Notes: generated by a model from the letters alone, not told the origin. A DNA stretch of 64,000 bases from Arcanobacterium phocisimile (GCF_016904675.1 NZ_CP070228.1:62001-126000); one strand, 5' to 3'. Shown: positions 1 to 9,757, counted from the first letter of the stretch. Program-made: numbers and translations.

Positions 1-1004
1 TTGCAACAGGTAATGCGTTCATTCTTAAGCCGGCGACTCCAACTCCAACTGCTTCGTTAATAATCGCTCGCCTCTATAAAGAGGCAGGGCTACCCGAAGG
101 TCTCTTTAATGTTATCGCTGGTACCCGTGAAACAGTTACTGACATCCTTGAACATCCAGATATTGATGCTATTTCCTTCGTCGGGTCAACGCCGGTTGCA
201 CACATTATCCAAGACGTTGGGATTCGTAATGGTAAGCGGGTTCAAGCTCTCGGGGGAGCGAATAATCACGCAATTGTTTTACCAGATGCTGATCTAGATT
301 TTGTTGCCCAGCATATCGCCGCTGCTGCCTTTGGTGCTGCCGGAGAACGGTGTATGGCGCTTCCTGCTGTTGTTGCTGTTGGCGGGGTTGCATCAGAACT
401 TGCTCGCCGAGTCAAAGAGCATGGTGAAAAGATCAAAGTTGGAATGGGACTTGATGACGGCGTTCAGATGGGGCCAGTCATTGATAAAAAGGCGCATGAT
501 CGTATTGTCTCGTTGATCGATGATGCTGAAGCAAACGGCGCGAATGTTGTTCTTGACGGACGGCATATCACCATCCCAGGATATGAAAACGGGTATTTCG
601 TTGGTCCAACAGTGGTAACTGGAGTGACATACGATATGGACTTATATAAAGAAGAGATATTCGGTCCAGTACTGACAATTCACGATGCAGATTCATATGA
701 GGAAGCAATTGAGATTGTCAACGCCCAGCCATTTGGAAACGGTTCTGCTATTTTCACGAACGACGGTGGTATGGCCCGGCGTTTCCAACTAGATGTTGAA
801 GCTGGCATGGTTGGGGTTAATGTGCCAATTCCAACTCCAGTCGCATACTATTCATTTGGTGGTTGGAAGGAGTCTCTCCTCGGAGATCATCATATCCACG
901 GCCCAGAAGGAGTTAACTTCTACACTCGGTCAAAGGTTATTACGAGTCGTTGGCCATCAGAAGCCAGTTATGCCGCAACAATGTCTTTCCAACGCGAAGA
1001 ATAA
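1..1004 (+). CDS. mmsA: Methylmalonate-semialdehyde dehydrogenase (CoA-acylating), 3' part
   Basis: The gene enters from the left edge; the reading frame is open from base 3 and shows 333 residues of a family that is usually about 490-500 long. It oxidises malonate or methylmalonate semialdehyde with CoA and NAD+, at the end of inositol or valine catabolism. Visible marks are the catalytic cysteine in GAAGERCMAL (visible residue 117), the KEEIFGPVL segment, and the MmsA/IolA-specific tail with FGGWKES, GDHHIHGPEGVNFYTR and KVITSRW. The N-terminal NAD-binding part lies outside the window. Whether it belongs to an inositol operon cannot be seen from here. Confidence 0.92.
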   Translation, partial: ATGNAFILKPATPTPTASLIIARLYKEAGLPEGLFNVIAGTRETVTDILEHPDIDAISFVGSTPVAHIIQDVGIRNGKRVQALGGANNHAIVLPDADLDFVAQHIAAAAFGAAGERCMALPAVVAVGGVASELARRVKEHGEKIKVGMGLDDGVQMGPVIDKKAHDRIVSLIDDAEANGANVVLDGRHITIPGYENGYFVGPTVVTGVTYDMDLYKEEIFGPVLTIHDADSYEEAIEIVNAQPFGNGSAIFTNDGGMARRFQLDVEAGMVGVNVPIPTPVAYYSFGGWKESLLGDHHIHGPEGVNFYTRSKVITSRWPSEASYAATMSFQREE

Positions 1005-1031
1005 GTACTTTCGCAAAGCCCTCTAATTTAA

Positions 1032-1066
1032 TGTGATGCCCGGAAGCTTAGCTCCCGGGCATCACA
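1032..1066. terminator. Convergent hairpin terminator
   Basis: Perfect 12-bp inverted repeat (1032-1043 with 1055-1066, arm TGTGATGCCCGG) with an 11-base loop. It lies between two converging genes, so it probably serves both strands. There is no strong T-run on the plus side. Confidence 0.7.
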
Positions 1067-1084
1067 CATCTTTAAACCATAAGT

Positions 1085-2602
1085 CTACGAACGAATCACC
1101 GACAGCTCGACGTCGTCTGGATCGTCAAACGGGAACATCGGTCGGTTAATGTGTGAATGCCCTAACCGGATCAAGTCCTGATCCACCCCACCAGGTGTCA
1201 ACGCCAAAATCCAGTCTGCGTGAATATCATGCAGATATGGCTCCAGGTATCCGATCTTGACAATCACAATATCGGTCTTTTCTGGATCTAGGCCCAACCG
1301 AGTGAACTGTTCGCGCATCGTGTACTGGTTACGCCGCGTTGTCACAATTACCCGCAACCCGCCCAGACGCAAAACAGCAGTCAACAATCCAGCCGGATCA
1401 TCAACCAGATTCTCAACTAGGGCAGTAAATTGCACCGGGCCAGGATCACGAGTATCAATCTTGCCGCCAACTGATACGGCTACCTCGGCGCCTATTCCAG
1501 CTTCAGCAGCAATCCGTACGGTTTCTGGATCGAAAATCGAAGCCACAATGACGCTGACCTTGTCGCCAGTTACTTCTGGGCGACTTAATACTTCAGCTAG
1601 CGCCACCGTCACATCATTGGCGCCGCCTGCGCCCGGATTGTCACCCGAATCAGAAATAAAGAACGGCCGCTTATCTGACGCTATCGCCTTATCCAACGCC
1701 GACTCGAACGAATCAACCGGTGCCACGAACTCAAACTCGTGGCGAGCATCCCACGCCTGCTGGGCTATACGCAACATGCCGGCGTCGAGAACGTCTTGGT
1801 CGTCACCATAGGCGGCAAAGGCAGCGCTACACCGTGGTTGATCAGCCCACGCGAAACCGATCCAGAAACTGGCATCAATGACACCCGGTGTGTGGTCGGC
1901 AAACTCGGCAACCGCATCATATAACCGAGCAGCTGGTTGCATCCGCGTTGACGTCTTTTCCCCAGGCAGCAAAATCGGCACATGAACCAACGATTTCTTC
2001 GGCCGGCCCTTGCCAGAACGCACCCATTCAACCAAGGTTCGTGCTGCGCGCTCGCGAGTCACCCACGCATCTTCATGCGGAGCCATTCGATAACACGTCA
2101 ACATGTCGGCCATTGTGAACAAGTCGTGGGAGACGTTGCCATGCAAATCCATACAAGCTCCGATTAAAATATCGTCGCCCATCGCCAACCGGATTCCTTT
2201 AATTAAATATCCTTCAGCATCATCAAGCCCGGGAACACTCATTGCCCCGTGAATATCGAAGAAGATCGCGTCCAGTGGGCCAACTTCTGGAAGGCGCTCA
2301 CAGATTTCGCGCCGCCACATAGCGAAAACGTCGGCATCAATTGGTCCACCTGGTAAGGCTGAGGCGTGCAAAACCGGTACCCATTCCACACCTTCAGTCC
2401 ACGGCCGATGCCCGGTAACCTGCCAGTCGTCGCCAGCCAAATGTTGTGGGACGCGATCCATCAGCGGGATGTCAGATTCGGTGATAAATGGGTAACGCTT
2501 GAGAAGTTCTTCGCCTCGGCGCACCGTGAAATCAGATTCAACGGATAGGTAGGGAGTAAATGTTGAGGATTCGATGTGAATCCCGCAGATAGCAATACGC
2601 AT
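1085..2602 (-). CDS. M81 family metallopeptidase / MlrC (microcystinase C-like) protein
   Basis: About 505 residues, the usual length for the DUF1485/MlrC family. These are putative metal-dependent hydrolases named after microcystinase C of Sphingomonas; in most bacteria the substrate is unknown. Visible family segments are IFFDIHGAM, the metal-site region DLHGNVS, YRMAPHEDAWVTRERAA, and the C-terminal domain with SDSGDNPGAGGAND. A longer frame starts at 2611, but AAAGGAG then abuts that ATG directly; the ATG at 2602 sits 9 bases from it and is preferred. It lies 42 bases after a ROK regulator on the same strand, so the two are probably co-transcribed and linked to the divergent sugar operon. 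No signal peptide, so probably cytoplasmic. Confidence 0.85.
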   Translation of the reverse strand: MRIAICGIHIESSTFTPYLSVESDFTVRRGEELLKRYPFITESDIPLMDRVPQHLAGDDWQVTGHRPWTEGVEWVPVLHASALPGGPIDADVFAMWRREICERLPEVGPLDAIFFDIHGAMSVPGLDDAEGYLIKGIRLAMGDDILIGACMDLHGNVSHDLFTMADMLTCYRMAPHEDAWVTRERAARTLVEWVRSGKGRPKKSLVHVPILLPGEKTSTRMQPAARLYDAVAEFADHTPGVIDASFWIGFAWADQPRCSAAFAAYGDDQDVLDAGMLRIAQQAWDARHEFEFVAPVDSFESALDKAIASDKRPFFISDSGDNPGAGGANDVTVALAEVLSRPEVTGDKVSVIVASIFDPETVRIAAEAGIGAEVAVSVGGKIDTRDPGPVQFTALVENLVDDPAGLLTAVLRLGGLRVIVTTRRNQYTMREQFTRLGLDPEKTDIVIVKIGYLEPYLHDIHADWILALTPGGVDQDLIRLGHSHINRPMFPFDDPDDVELSVIRS

Positions 2603-2644
2603 TGTTGTCATCTCCTTTGATTGGAATACGTATGAGTGGGCTGG

Positions 2645-3889
2645 TTAGGAATGGTTAGGGGTAGTTTTTGTTTGGCGGGCGAGGATAGCCATGCCGATTA
2701 ACGGTGCGTCTTTGCCAGAGATTGCGGTGTCGACGGTCAGGTTTGCAGTAGACATAGGAAGGCATCGCTGGTAGAGCTCGGAGCGAATTCCGGCTATGAG
2801 TGTGCGTGTTTGCGAAAAAGATCCGCCAATAATAATGTGTTGCGGATTGAGGAAGTTGACTAATCCGGATAGTGCTTCGCCGATATATCCGCCGGCGTTG
2901 CGCACCAGAGGAGCGGCAGTGACGTCTCCGTTTTGGGTGGCTTCAATAAGTTCATTGACGGTGGTGATCGGGGAATCGATTTGTGCAAGGTGGCGTAAGA
3001 GTGCAGCGCCGGAGGCGACGGTTTCGAGGCAGCCAGTGTTTCCGCAACTGCAGATTGTTGGATTGGGTGATTGGATGCGGGTATGTGTTAGTTCTCCGCC
3101 GAATCCTTGATGACCGCGAAAGACAATACCGTCAGCGATCCAGCTAGCTCCAATACCGGAACCTACTTTGACATAGATAGAAGATTCAGTGGTTTCACCA
3201 CGTTTGGTCCATTCGCCGATGGCGCCTGCACGGGCATCATTTTCAACGACGGTGGGTAGGCCAGTGGCTTTTTCTAACAGTTGGGGAAAGTTCGTTTTGT
3301 TCCAGCCGGGCATGCGTGCAGCGCCGACGATGGTTCCGTGGGTGTCGACTGGGCCAGGAACTGCCACTCCGATAATTGTTGCTCGAGGCAATGTGGGGTT
3401 ATCTTGGTGGAGCTTTTTCCATGCGTGATGCAGGAGTGTGATGATAGCTTCTGGGCCGTCGTCGATCGAGAGTGGGAGATCGGCAGTGGCGAGGATTTTT
3501 CCGGTCAGTTTGGCGATCCCCACACGCGCGTGATGGGAACCGAGTTCGACGACGTCGGCAATATCGTGGAGCGGAGAAATGCGCAGGAGTGCTGCGCGAC
3601 GGCCACCTGTGGATGTGGCGAGGCTGTATTCTTCGATGTCGTGTTGTTCGAGCAGACGCCTTACGCTTGCGTGGACTGTTGATCGTGGAAAGTGTGTTTT
3701 GTTGATGAGGTCTGTTCGAGATAAGGGACCGTGGAGTAGTTGGCTCAAGATTGTTGAGTCGGTTGTGTTATTTGCGTCAGATAATGATGCTGAATGGCTA
3801 GCTGTTATTGGTTTTAGTGTGATGCTTTCCAAAAACTTGCCTCGTTTTCTAGCGGTCGATCGTAACGAATACTCTTCGGTGTGTTTCAA
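2645..3889 (-). CDS. ROK family (NagC/XylR-type) transcriptional repressor
   Basis: 414 residues in the standard ROK-repressor layout: a winged helix-turn-helix at about residues 40-105 (SRTDLINKTHFPRSTVHASV) followed by a ROK sugar-sensing domain. The ROK zinc motif CSCGNTGCLET is intact near residue 280, and the phosphate loop is degenerate, as expected for a regulator. It is divergent from the transporter/fucosidase operon starting at 4021, so it most likely represses that operon until a sugar ligand binds. The listed start is TTG with a weak ribosome site; an in-frame TTG about 20 codons later, preceded by a GAGG, is an alternative. The specific sugar cannot be read from the sequence. Confidence 0.88.
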   Translation of the reverse strand: MKHTEEYSLRSTARKRGKFLESITLKPITASHSASLSDANNTTDSTILSQLLHGPLSRTDLINKTHFPRSTVHASVRRLLEQHDIEEYSLATSTGGRRAALLRISPLHDIADVVELGSHHARVGIAKLTGKILATADLPLSIDDGPEAIITLLHHAWKKLHQDNPTLPRATIIGVAVPGPVDTHGTIVGAARMPGWNKTNFPQLLEKATGLPTVVENDARAGAIGEWTKRGETTESSIYVKVGSGIGASWIADGIVFRGHQGFGGELTHTRIQSPNPTICSCGNTGCLETVASGAALLRHLAQIDSPITTVNELIEATQNGDVTAAPLVRNAGGYIGEALSGLVNFLNPQHIIIGGSFSQTRTLIAGIRSELYQRCLPMSTANLTVDTAISGKDAPLIGMAILARQTKTTPNHS

Positions 3890-4020
3890 GCCTAGCCTAA
3901 GTTCCCAAAGTCTGGAATATTTTTGTAAAAAGTCTACGAAGTTAGTAGGCAGATGGTATCGTGTAAATCACAGGCGGTTGGAGAGCCCGCCTACATATTT
4001 CTCAATGAGGAGAGACGACT
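3890..4020. promoter_or_regulatory. Divergent regulatory region between ROK repressor and ABC operon
   Basis: This 131-base gap must hold promoters in both directions and probably the ROK operator. It contains a T5-GT-A5 palindrome (3920-3931), an inverted repeat AGGCGG/CCGCCT (3972-3977 with 3987-3992) in the likely leader of the plus operon, and a GAGGAGAG ribosome site before the ATG at 4021. No clear -35/-10 pair was found by eye, and assigning any of these as the operator is a guess. Confidence 0.35.
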
Positions 4021-5826
4021 ATGCGACCATTATCGAGAGTAGCTAAGGTAGCTGCTTTTGCCAGTGCGATGCTCATGATCGCGTCATGTTCTGGCCAAAC
4101 CGCTGAAAACAAGCCGGATAACGGCAACACTCAAGCCACTGGAGAAATCCAAGAAGGTGGCGATGTCACAGTAGCTTTACGAACCCCAACCTGGATTTTC
4201 CCAATTTCTGCACCAGGAAAAACTCAAGGTGAAAACGGTATTTTCATCAACATGCTTTACAAGGGCTTTTACGAGTACAAGCTTGATGCAGATAACCAGT
4301 TCAATCTTGATGACCGTTCTTTGGCTGAAGAACCAAAGGTCTCGGAAGACGGCCTGACATACGAATTGACGATGAAGCCATCGAAGTGGTCTGACGGGCA
4401 AGAAGTCACCACTCGTGACGTCGAATTCTGGTGGAATATCCTCAACGCTAACAAAGAAGAATGGTCTGGGTACCGCAAGGGCAACTTCCCAGATAATGTT
4501 GCCGAATTCAAGATCATCGACGATCACACTGTTTCCTTCACAACCACCGAAGCCTTCAACCCTGGTTGGTTTGTTGACAACCAGCTAGCTTCGGTTCGTC
4601 CACTCCCGCAACATGTTTGGGGCAAGACGTCGGAGAGCGGAGAAATCGGTGACTTCGATCGGGATACTGAAGGTGCACAAGCCATCTTCGCCATGCTCAC
4701 CGAAGCATCGAAAGATCTACAATCGTATGCAACCAATCCGCTATGGAAGGTTGTTAACGGACCTTTCCAGCTTGAATCCTTCGTACCAAACGGCGAAGTC
4801 AAGCTCGTCGCAAACAAGAACTACACCGGTAGCGATAAGCCAAAGCTGGATTCGGTAACCTTGCGCCCATTCACCTCAGACGACTCCCAGTTCAACGTCC
4901 TACGTTCGGGAGGTATAGACTTCGGTTACATCCCAGCAGGATCAATCAACCAACGGACGACGATCGAGTCCCAGGGTTACACAGTTGAACCATGGGCTGG
5001 ATGGTCAATCACCTACATGCCATTCAACTTTGCTAACCCGAAGTCCGGTCCGATCTTCAAGCAAAAGTACATCCGCCAAGCGATGCAGATGCTGATCGAT
5101 CAAGAGTCGATTTCCAAGACTGTTTGGGCAGATACTGCAACCCCGACCTGTGGTCCAGTTCCACAAAAGCCTGGAACTGCTGGTTCTATGGAAGGCTGTG
5201 CCTACAAGTTTGACCCTGAAGGCGCAAAGAAGCTTCTCGAATCGCACGGTTGGAGAATCAACGCCGGTGATGTGAGCGTTTGTGAAAAGCCAGGAACTGG
5301 CGACGACCAATGTGGTGAAGGCGTTGACAAGGGTGCAGAGCTGCGCTTCAAGTTAATTTCTCAGTCTGGCTTCCCAGCCACCACCCGGATGATGACAGAA
5401 ATCAATTCTCGCTTCTCCGAAGTTGGTATCAAGCTCGATATTCAAGAAGTTCCAGATTCAGTAGCAGTTTCACAAAAGTGTAAGCCAGGTGAAGCGTGCG
5501 ATTGGGATCTGTCCTTCTTCGGATCGCAGTCCTCGTGGTACTACCCGGTCTACGCCTCTGGCGATCGGTTGTTCCAAACTGATGCACCAGTCAACCTCGG
5601 TTCATATTCCAACCCTGAGGCAGACAAGCTTATTGAAGCAACACTGCGTGCCAAGGACACATCCGCACTCGAAGCCTACAACGACTACCTAGCCGAAGAT
5701 CTCCCAGTTCTTTGGATGCCAAACCCAGTAGCTCAAATCTCGGCATGGAAGAAGGATCTGGTTGGCGTTGGTCCACAAGATCCAATGCTGAACTTGTATC
5801 CACAAGATTGGGCACACACAAAGTAA
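4021..5826 (+). CDS. ABC transporter family-5 substrate-binding lipoprotein
   Basis: 601 residues. A short signal peptide ends in a lipobox (MLMIASC), so the protein is lipid-anchored on the outer face of the membrane. The body is an SBP_bac_5 domain, as in DppA/OppA and in oligosaccharide-binding relatives: KVSEDGLTYELTMKPSKWSD near the N-terminus, then VNGPFQLESF and PNPVAQISAW late. It delivers its ligand to the permease pair encoded downstream. The family is annotated for peptides and nickel, but cluster members also bind oligosaccharides; the fucosidase and ROK kinase in the same operon favour a glycan here (inference). A strong ribosome site fixes the start. Confidence 0.9.
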   Translation: MRPLSRVAKVAAFASAMLMIASCSGQTAENKPDNGNTQATGEIQEGGDVTVALRTPTWIFPISAPGKTQGENGIFINMLYKGFYEYKLDADNQFNLDDRSLAEEPKVSEDGLTYELTMKPSKWSDGQEVTTRDVEFWWNILNANKEEWSGYRKGNFPDNVAEFKIIDDHTVSFTTTEAFNPGWFVDNQLASVRPLPQHVWGKTSESGEIGDFDRDTEGAQAIFAMLTEASKDLQSYATNPLWKVVNGPFQLESFVPNGEVKLVANKNYTGSDKPKLDSVTLRPFTSDDSQFNVLRSGGIDFGYIPAGSINQRTTIESQGYTVEPWAGWSITYMPFNFANPKSGPIFKQKYIRQAMQMLIDQESISKTVWADTATPTCGPVPQKPGTAGSMEGCAYKFDPEGAKKLLESHGWRINAGDVSVCEKPGTGDDQCGEGVDKGAELRFKLISQSGFPATTRMMTEINSRFSEVGIKLDIQEVPDSVAVSQKCKPGEACDWDLSFFGSQSSWYYPVYASGDRLFQTDAPVNLGSYSNPEADKLIEATLRAKDTSALEAYNDYLAEDLPVLWMPNPVAQISAWKKDLVGVGPQDPMLNLYPQDWAHTK

Positions 5827-5845
5827 TCATTGCCATCTAAATCCA

Positions 5846-5904
5846 TCAGGTACGTGTTGCACCGTCAAACCGGGTTTCACGTCTGGCGTGCAACACGTAC
5901 CTGA
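5846..5904 (+). promoter_or_regulatory. Intra-operon stem-loop between binding protein and permease
   Basis: Inverted repeat with perfect 17-bp arms (5846-5862 and 5888-5904, arm TCAGGTACGTGTTGCAC) around a 25-base loop, placed between the binding-protein gene and the first permease of one operon. No T-run follows. Such structures often stabilise the upstream message or partly terminate, giving more binding protein than permease; that role is inferred. Confidence 0.7.
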
Positions 5905-5925
5905 CTATGCTGTGAAGGAGAGGTT

Positions 5926-6885
5926 ATGGTCCGCTACATTTCACGGCGACTGGTGCAATCGCTGGTTGTTGTCGTGCTCGTAACGATCATTACGTTCACA
6001 ATTTTGCATATGCTACCTGGCGGGGCAGCACGATCTGCGCTCGGACTCCAAGCTACTCAAGAACAGCTCGATGCATATTCGCGTCAAATGGGATACGACC
6101 GTCCGCTTTACGAGCAATATTTCACCTATATTAATCAGCTTATTCACGGCGAACTCGGTACCTCTTTCGCTCTGAATATGGATGTTGCTGATGCGATTGC
6201 GCAACGACTTCCCAAAACAATGCTGCTGAGCTTCCTTGGACTGGTGCTCGCCGTCGTCATCGCAATCCCGTTGGGCATGCTACAAGCCTGGAAACGAAAC
6301 CGGTGGCCGGACTACCTGATCACCGCTATCGCGCTACTGATGTATTCCACTCCATTGTTCTTCATGGGCTTGCTTTTAATTGTTCTTTTCTCTCAAGTAT
6401 GGGGAGTACTTCCACCAGAAGCACCACAAGGTTTCACGGTTTCGGAAATGCTCTCCCAATGGCAAGGACTCATCTTGCCAGCCGTCACACTCGCAATCGT
6501 TTCGTTGGCTGCCTACACCCGTTACGTACGTTCATCGATGGTGGACAATCTTGAAGAAAACTATATTCGTACCGCTCGGGCTAAGGGATTATCGGAATCT
6601 CGTGTGGTCATTAAACACGCTATGCGCAATTCGCTGTTCCCGGTCATTACCTTGCTCGGTATGTCCCTGCCAGGTTTATTCTCTGGCGGCCTCGTGGTGG
6701 AGTCACTGTTTAACTATCCCGGCATGGGGTTGATGTATTGGCAGGCAGCTCAAGGTCGTGACTATCCGATTCTGCTTGCCGTAACCACAATTATTTCTAT
6801 TGCGACGGTGATCGGTGCGTTGTTGGCAGACATCATGTATGCCATCGCTGATCCACGTGTCCGTTACGGAGGAGGTGAAGCCTGA
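5926..6885 (+). CDS. ABC transporter permease, DppB/OppB family
   Basis: 319 residues, the normal size for the first permease of peptide/oligosaccharide ABC importers. The N-terminal transmembrane segment opens with RRLVQSLVVVVLVTIITFTI, and several further hydrophobic helices follow. The cytoplasmic EAA-type loop that contacts the ATPase is visible as RTARAKGLSESRVVIKHA. The C-terminus ends with DIMYAIADPRVRYG, typical of DppB. It pairs with the next permease, whose ATG overlaps this stop (TGATG), so the two are translationally coupled. The ribosome site GAAGGAGAGGTT precedes the ATG. Confidence 0.93.
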   Translation: MVRYISRRLVQSLVVVVLVTIITFTILHMLPGGAARSALGLQATQEQLDAYSRQMGYDRPLYEQYFTYINQLIHGELGTSFALNMDVADAIAQRLPKTMLLSFLGLVLAVVIAIPLGMLQAWKRNRWPDYLITAIALLMYSTPLFFMGLLLIVLFSQVWGVLPPEAPQGFTVSEMLSQWQGLILPAVTLAIVSLAAYTRYVRSSMVDNLEENYIRTARAKGLSESRVVIKHAMRNSLFPVITLLGMSLPGLFSGGLVVESLFNYPGMGLMYWQAAQGRDYPILLAVTTIISIATVIGALLADIMYAIADPRVRYGGGEA

Positions 6886-7748
6886 TGAGTGGTAAGAATC
6901 CGAAAGGCATATTCCGGCAAAGTGTAGAAGTGTTTGTTTCTAACCGGTTAGCTGTTGTTGGGCTATCGATTCTCATTGCGTTTACACTATTTTCGTTCGT
7001 TGGTCCCTATATTTGGGTAACAGAACAGCAATATTCGTCGCTTTCAGATGCCTATCTGCCGTTGTCTGCTGAGCATCCGCTGGGTACTGACGGCGTAGGT
7101 TTCGACGAACTGGGTCGCTTAATGGAAGGTGGTAAAACTTCTATTATTATCGGTTTAGCTGCCGGTATTCTGGCGACGACGATCGGCACAATTTGGGGAG
7201 CTATTGCTGGTTTCGTTGGCGGCTGGGTTGATTCAGCAATGATGCGTATCGTTGATGCGATGATGGCAGTGCCAGCTCTCTTCCTCTTCATTCTGATCGC
7301 CTCGGTTATCACGCCGAATGTTTCACTTTTGGTGTTAACTATTGGTGCTTTTGCGTGGTTGAATCCGGCCCGTCTGATCCGTGGCGAATCGTTGGCGTTG
7401 CGCTCGCGCGAGTATATTACGGCGATGCGTGGCATGGGTGGTTCTCCGTTGCGGGCTGTTCGAACTCATATTGTGCGAAACGCTATCGGAACGGTGATTG
7501 TTAATGCTACGTTCCAGGTTGCTGACGCTATCTTGTATGTTGCCTACTTATCCTTTCTCGGCCTTGGTGTTCCGCCACCGGCAGCGAACTGGGGCGGCAT
7601 GCTTTCTACTGGTATGAATGAGGTATACAACGGTCACTGGTGGTTGTTGTATCCGCCGGGAATCATGATTATTTTGCTAGTTGTTGCGTTTAACTTCGTT
7701 GGTGACGGGTTACGTGACGCGTTTGAAGTACGTTTGCGAAGCCGTTAG
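6885..7748 (+). CDS. ABC transporter permease, DppC/OppC family
   Basis: 287 residues. The second membrane subunit of the importer, with an N-terminal OppC-type transmembrane helix (LAVVGLSILIAFTLFSF), the LGTDGVGFDELGRL segment seen in DppC proteins, and the ATPase-contact loop ITAMRGMGGSPLRAVRTHIV. Its start overlaps the stop of the preceding permease by one base, and its stop lies 8 bases before the ATPase gene. It should form a heterodimer with the first permease in the membrane. Confidence 0.93.
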   Translation: MSGKNPKGIFRQSVEVFVSNRLAVVGLSILIAFTLFSFVGPYIWVTEQQYSSLSDAYLPLSAEHPLGTDGVGFDELGRLMEGGKTSIIIGLAAGILATTIGTIWGAIAGFVGGWVDSAMMRIVDAMMAVPALFLFILIASVITPNVSLLVLTIGAFAWLNPARLIRGESLALRSREYITAMRGMGGSPLRAVRTHIVRNAIGTVIVNATFQVADAILYVAYLSFLGLGVPPPAANWGGMLSTGMNEVYNGHWWLLYPPGIMIILLVVAFNFVGDGLRDAFEVRLRSR

Positions 7749-7756
7749 GAGCGATC

Positions 7757-9757
7757 ATGACAAGTAAACCATTGCTCTCTATTGAAGATCTTCATGTGAC
7801 TATTAAGCTTCGTAAAGGTCAAGTAGAGCCGTTGCGAGGTGTCAACCTGGAGGTTATGCCTGGTGAAACTCTCGGTATTGTGGGTGAATCCGGGTGCGGA
7901 AAGACCATGACTGCACTTTCGGTGATGGGCTTGTTACCGCATATGGGTAGTGTTTCTGGTGGGAAATTGACTTTCCAGGGACGTAACTTGCTCGACTTAT
8001 CCGATAAGGATGCGCGGCGTGTGCGGGGTATGGAAATCGGAATGATTTTCCAAGATCCGCTCACCTCACTTAATCCGACAATGAAAATCGGTGACCAGGT
8101 TGCCGAACCGTTACGTGTTCACCGTGGCGTGTCGAAAGCTGAAGGCCGGCAGGCCGCTATTGACGTGTTGCGTAAAGTTGGTATGCCACGACCCGAAGCT
8201 ATCGTTAATGATTATCCACATCAGCTTTCGGGCGGTATGCGCCAGCGTGTGATGATTGCGATGGCGTTGATTTGTCAGCCTGCATTGTTAATTGCTGATG
8301 AGCCGACGACGGCGTTGGACGTCACTATTCAACGTCAGATTCTTGATCTTCTTGACGATTTGAAGAAAGAGTTCGATACGTCGGTTATTTTAGTGACCCA
8401 CGATCTTGGTGTGGTTGCTGGGCGTGCTGATCGGGTAGCTGTTATGTATGCCGGGCGGGTAGTTGAAGTGGGAACAACGGATGAAATATTCACTAACCCG
8501 CAACATCAATACACACGTTCGTTGATGGCTGCGTTGCCGGAAAATACAAAAGATACTCGCCAGGAGCTGTATGCGATTCCGGGAATGCCGCCGTCGTTAC
8601 GCGAAGAAATTGTGGGGTGTCCGTTCGCTCCGCGATGCCCGCGCGCACTCGACGTCTGCCACTCCGATACGCCAGAATTAGTCACGGTGACTGATAAAGA
8701 CGGCCAAGTTCATTCGCATGCGTGTTGGAATCCGGCCGGTCCAGAACTCGAGCGGCCGATTTCGATCCGAGAAAAGCGCGATCTGACACATCGTCCAGTT
8801 ATTTGTTCGGTTCAACACCTTTCGAAGCTGTATCCGGCGATGGGTGGCAAAATTGTTCGACGTCGAATCGGGTCCGTACATGCCGTATCTGATGTTTCAC
8901 TTGATGTTTACGAAGGTGAAACTCTCGGTATTGTGGGTGAATCAGGGTGTGGAAAATCAACGTTAGGCCGGGTCATCACAGCTCTTGAGCCTGCCTCCGA
9001 AGGCCATGTGTTGATTGGTGGAAAAGATATTGCGCAAGCTTCGCGACGGGATTTGAAGAAGATGCGGCGCGATGTGCAGATGATGTTCCAAGATTCGTTT
9101 GCGGCAATGGATCCGCGCATGCGGGTTGACGAAATTTTGACTGAACCGCTCAAGATTCAAAAAATCGGCAACCGTGAAGAACAGCAGGATCGTGCCAATA
9201 CGTTGGTGGGTAAGATCGGTATCGAACACGGGGCAATGTGGAAGTATCCGCACGAATTTTCCGGCGGTCAGCTACAGCGTATTGGTTTGGCGCGGTCCTT
9301 AGTGCTCGAACCGAAACTGATCGTATGCGACGAGCCTGTCTCGGCGCTCGACGTCTCCGTTCAAGCACAAGTGCTCAACGTGATGCGCCGATTGCAAGAA
9401 GAACAATCATTAACCTATATTTTTATCTCCCACGATCTTTCAGTGGTCAAATATATTTCCGACCGGATCGCAGTGATGTATCTAGGCAAGATTGTGGAAA
9501 TTGGCCCGGCCGCAGAAATTGTGGATAATCCGTGCCATCCCTACACGCAGGCACTTATTGAAGCAATCCCGGTTGCTGATCCACGGCATAAGCGCAAAGA
9601 AATCGTCCACCTGACTGGTGAACCAGCTTCAGCTATCAATCCTCCGGAAGGGTGCCGGTTTAAAAACCGTTGTCCATTTGCTACCGAGCTGTGTAACACC
9701 GAACCTGTTTTGGTTGGTGAAGGACGCCAGGTTGCCTGCCACTATCCGTTGGGATGA
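7757..9757 (+). CDS. Fused double ABC ATPase (DppD-DppF type)
   Basis: 666 residues carrying two complete nucleotide-binding domains in one chain. The first half has Walker A GESGCGKT, signature LSGGMRQR and Walker B LLIADEP; the second has GESGCGKS, FSGGQLQR and LIVCDEP. Each half ends in the cysteine-containing oligopeptide-transporter tail (CPFAPRCPRALDVC and CRFKNRCPFATELC). It powers the permease pair encoded just upstream. Fused DppDF proteins are common in actinobacteria. The ROK kinase ATG overlaps its stop. Confidence 0.95.
   Translation: MTSKPLLSIEDLHVTIKLRKGQVEPLRGVNLEVMPGETLGIVGESGCGKTMTALSVMGLLPHMGSVSGGKLTFQGRNLLDLSDKDARRVRGMEIGMIFQDPLTSLNPTMKIGDQVAEPLRVHRGVSKAEGRQAAIDVLRKVGMPRPEAIVNDYPHQLSGGMRQRVMIAMALICQPALLIADEPTTALDVTIQRQILDLLDDLKKEFDTSVILVTHDLGVVAGRADRVAVMYAGRVVEVGTTDEIFTNPQHQYTRSLMAALPENTKDTRQELYAIPGMPPSLREEIVGCPFAPRCPRALDVCHSDTPELVTVTDKDGQVHSHACWNPAGPELERPISIREKRDLTHRPVICSVQHLSKLYPAMGGKIVRRRIGSVHAVSDVSLDVYEGETLGIVGESGCGKSTLGRVITALEPASEGHVLIGGKDIAQASRRDLKKMRRDVQMMFQDSFAAMDPRMRVDEILTEPLKIQKIGNREEQQDRANTLVGKIGIEHGAMWKYPHEFSGGQLQRIGLARSLVLEPKLIVCDEPVSALDVSVQAQVLNVMRRLQEEQSLTYIFISHDLSVVKYISDRIAVMYLGKIVEIGPAAEIVDNPCHPYTQALIEAIPVADPRHKRKEIVHLTGEPASAINPPEGCRFKNRCPFATELCNTEPVLVGEGRQVACHYPLG

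Noticed and set aside
1257-1811. A 184-residue plus-strand frame opposite the MlrC gene
   Set aside because: Ser/Thr/Pro-rich composition and complete overlap with a recognised enzyme indicate a shadow frame.
5846-5904. Remnant of a miniature inverted-repeat transposon
   Set aside because: No target-site duplication was seen and the loop is only 25 bases; an mRNA hairpin fits better.
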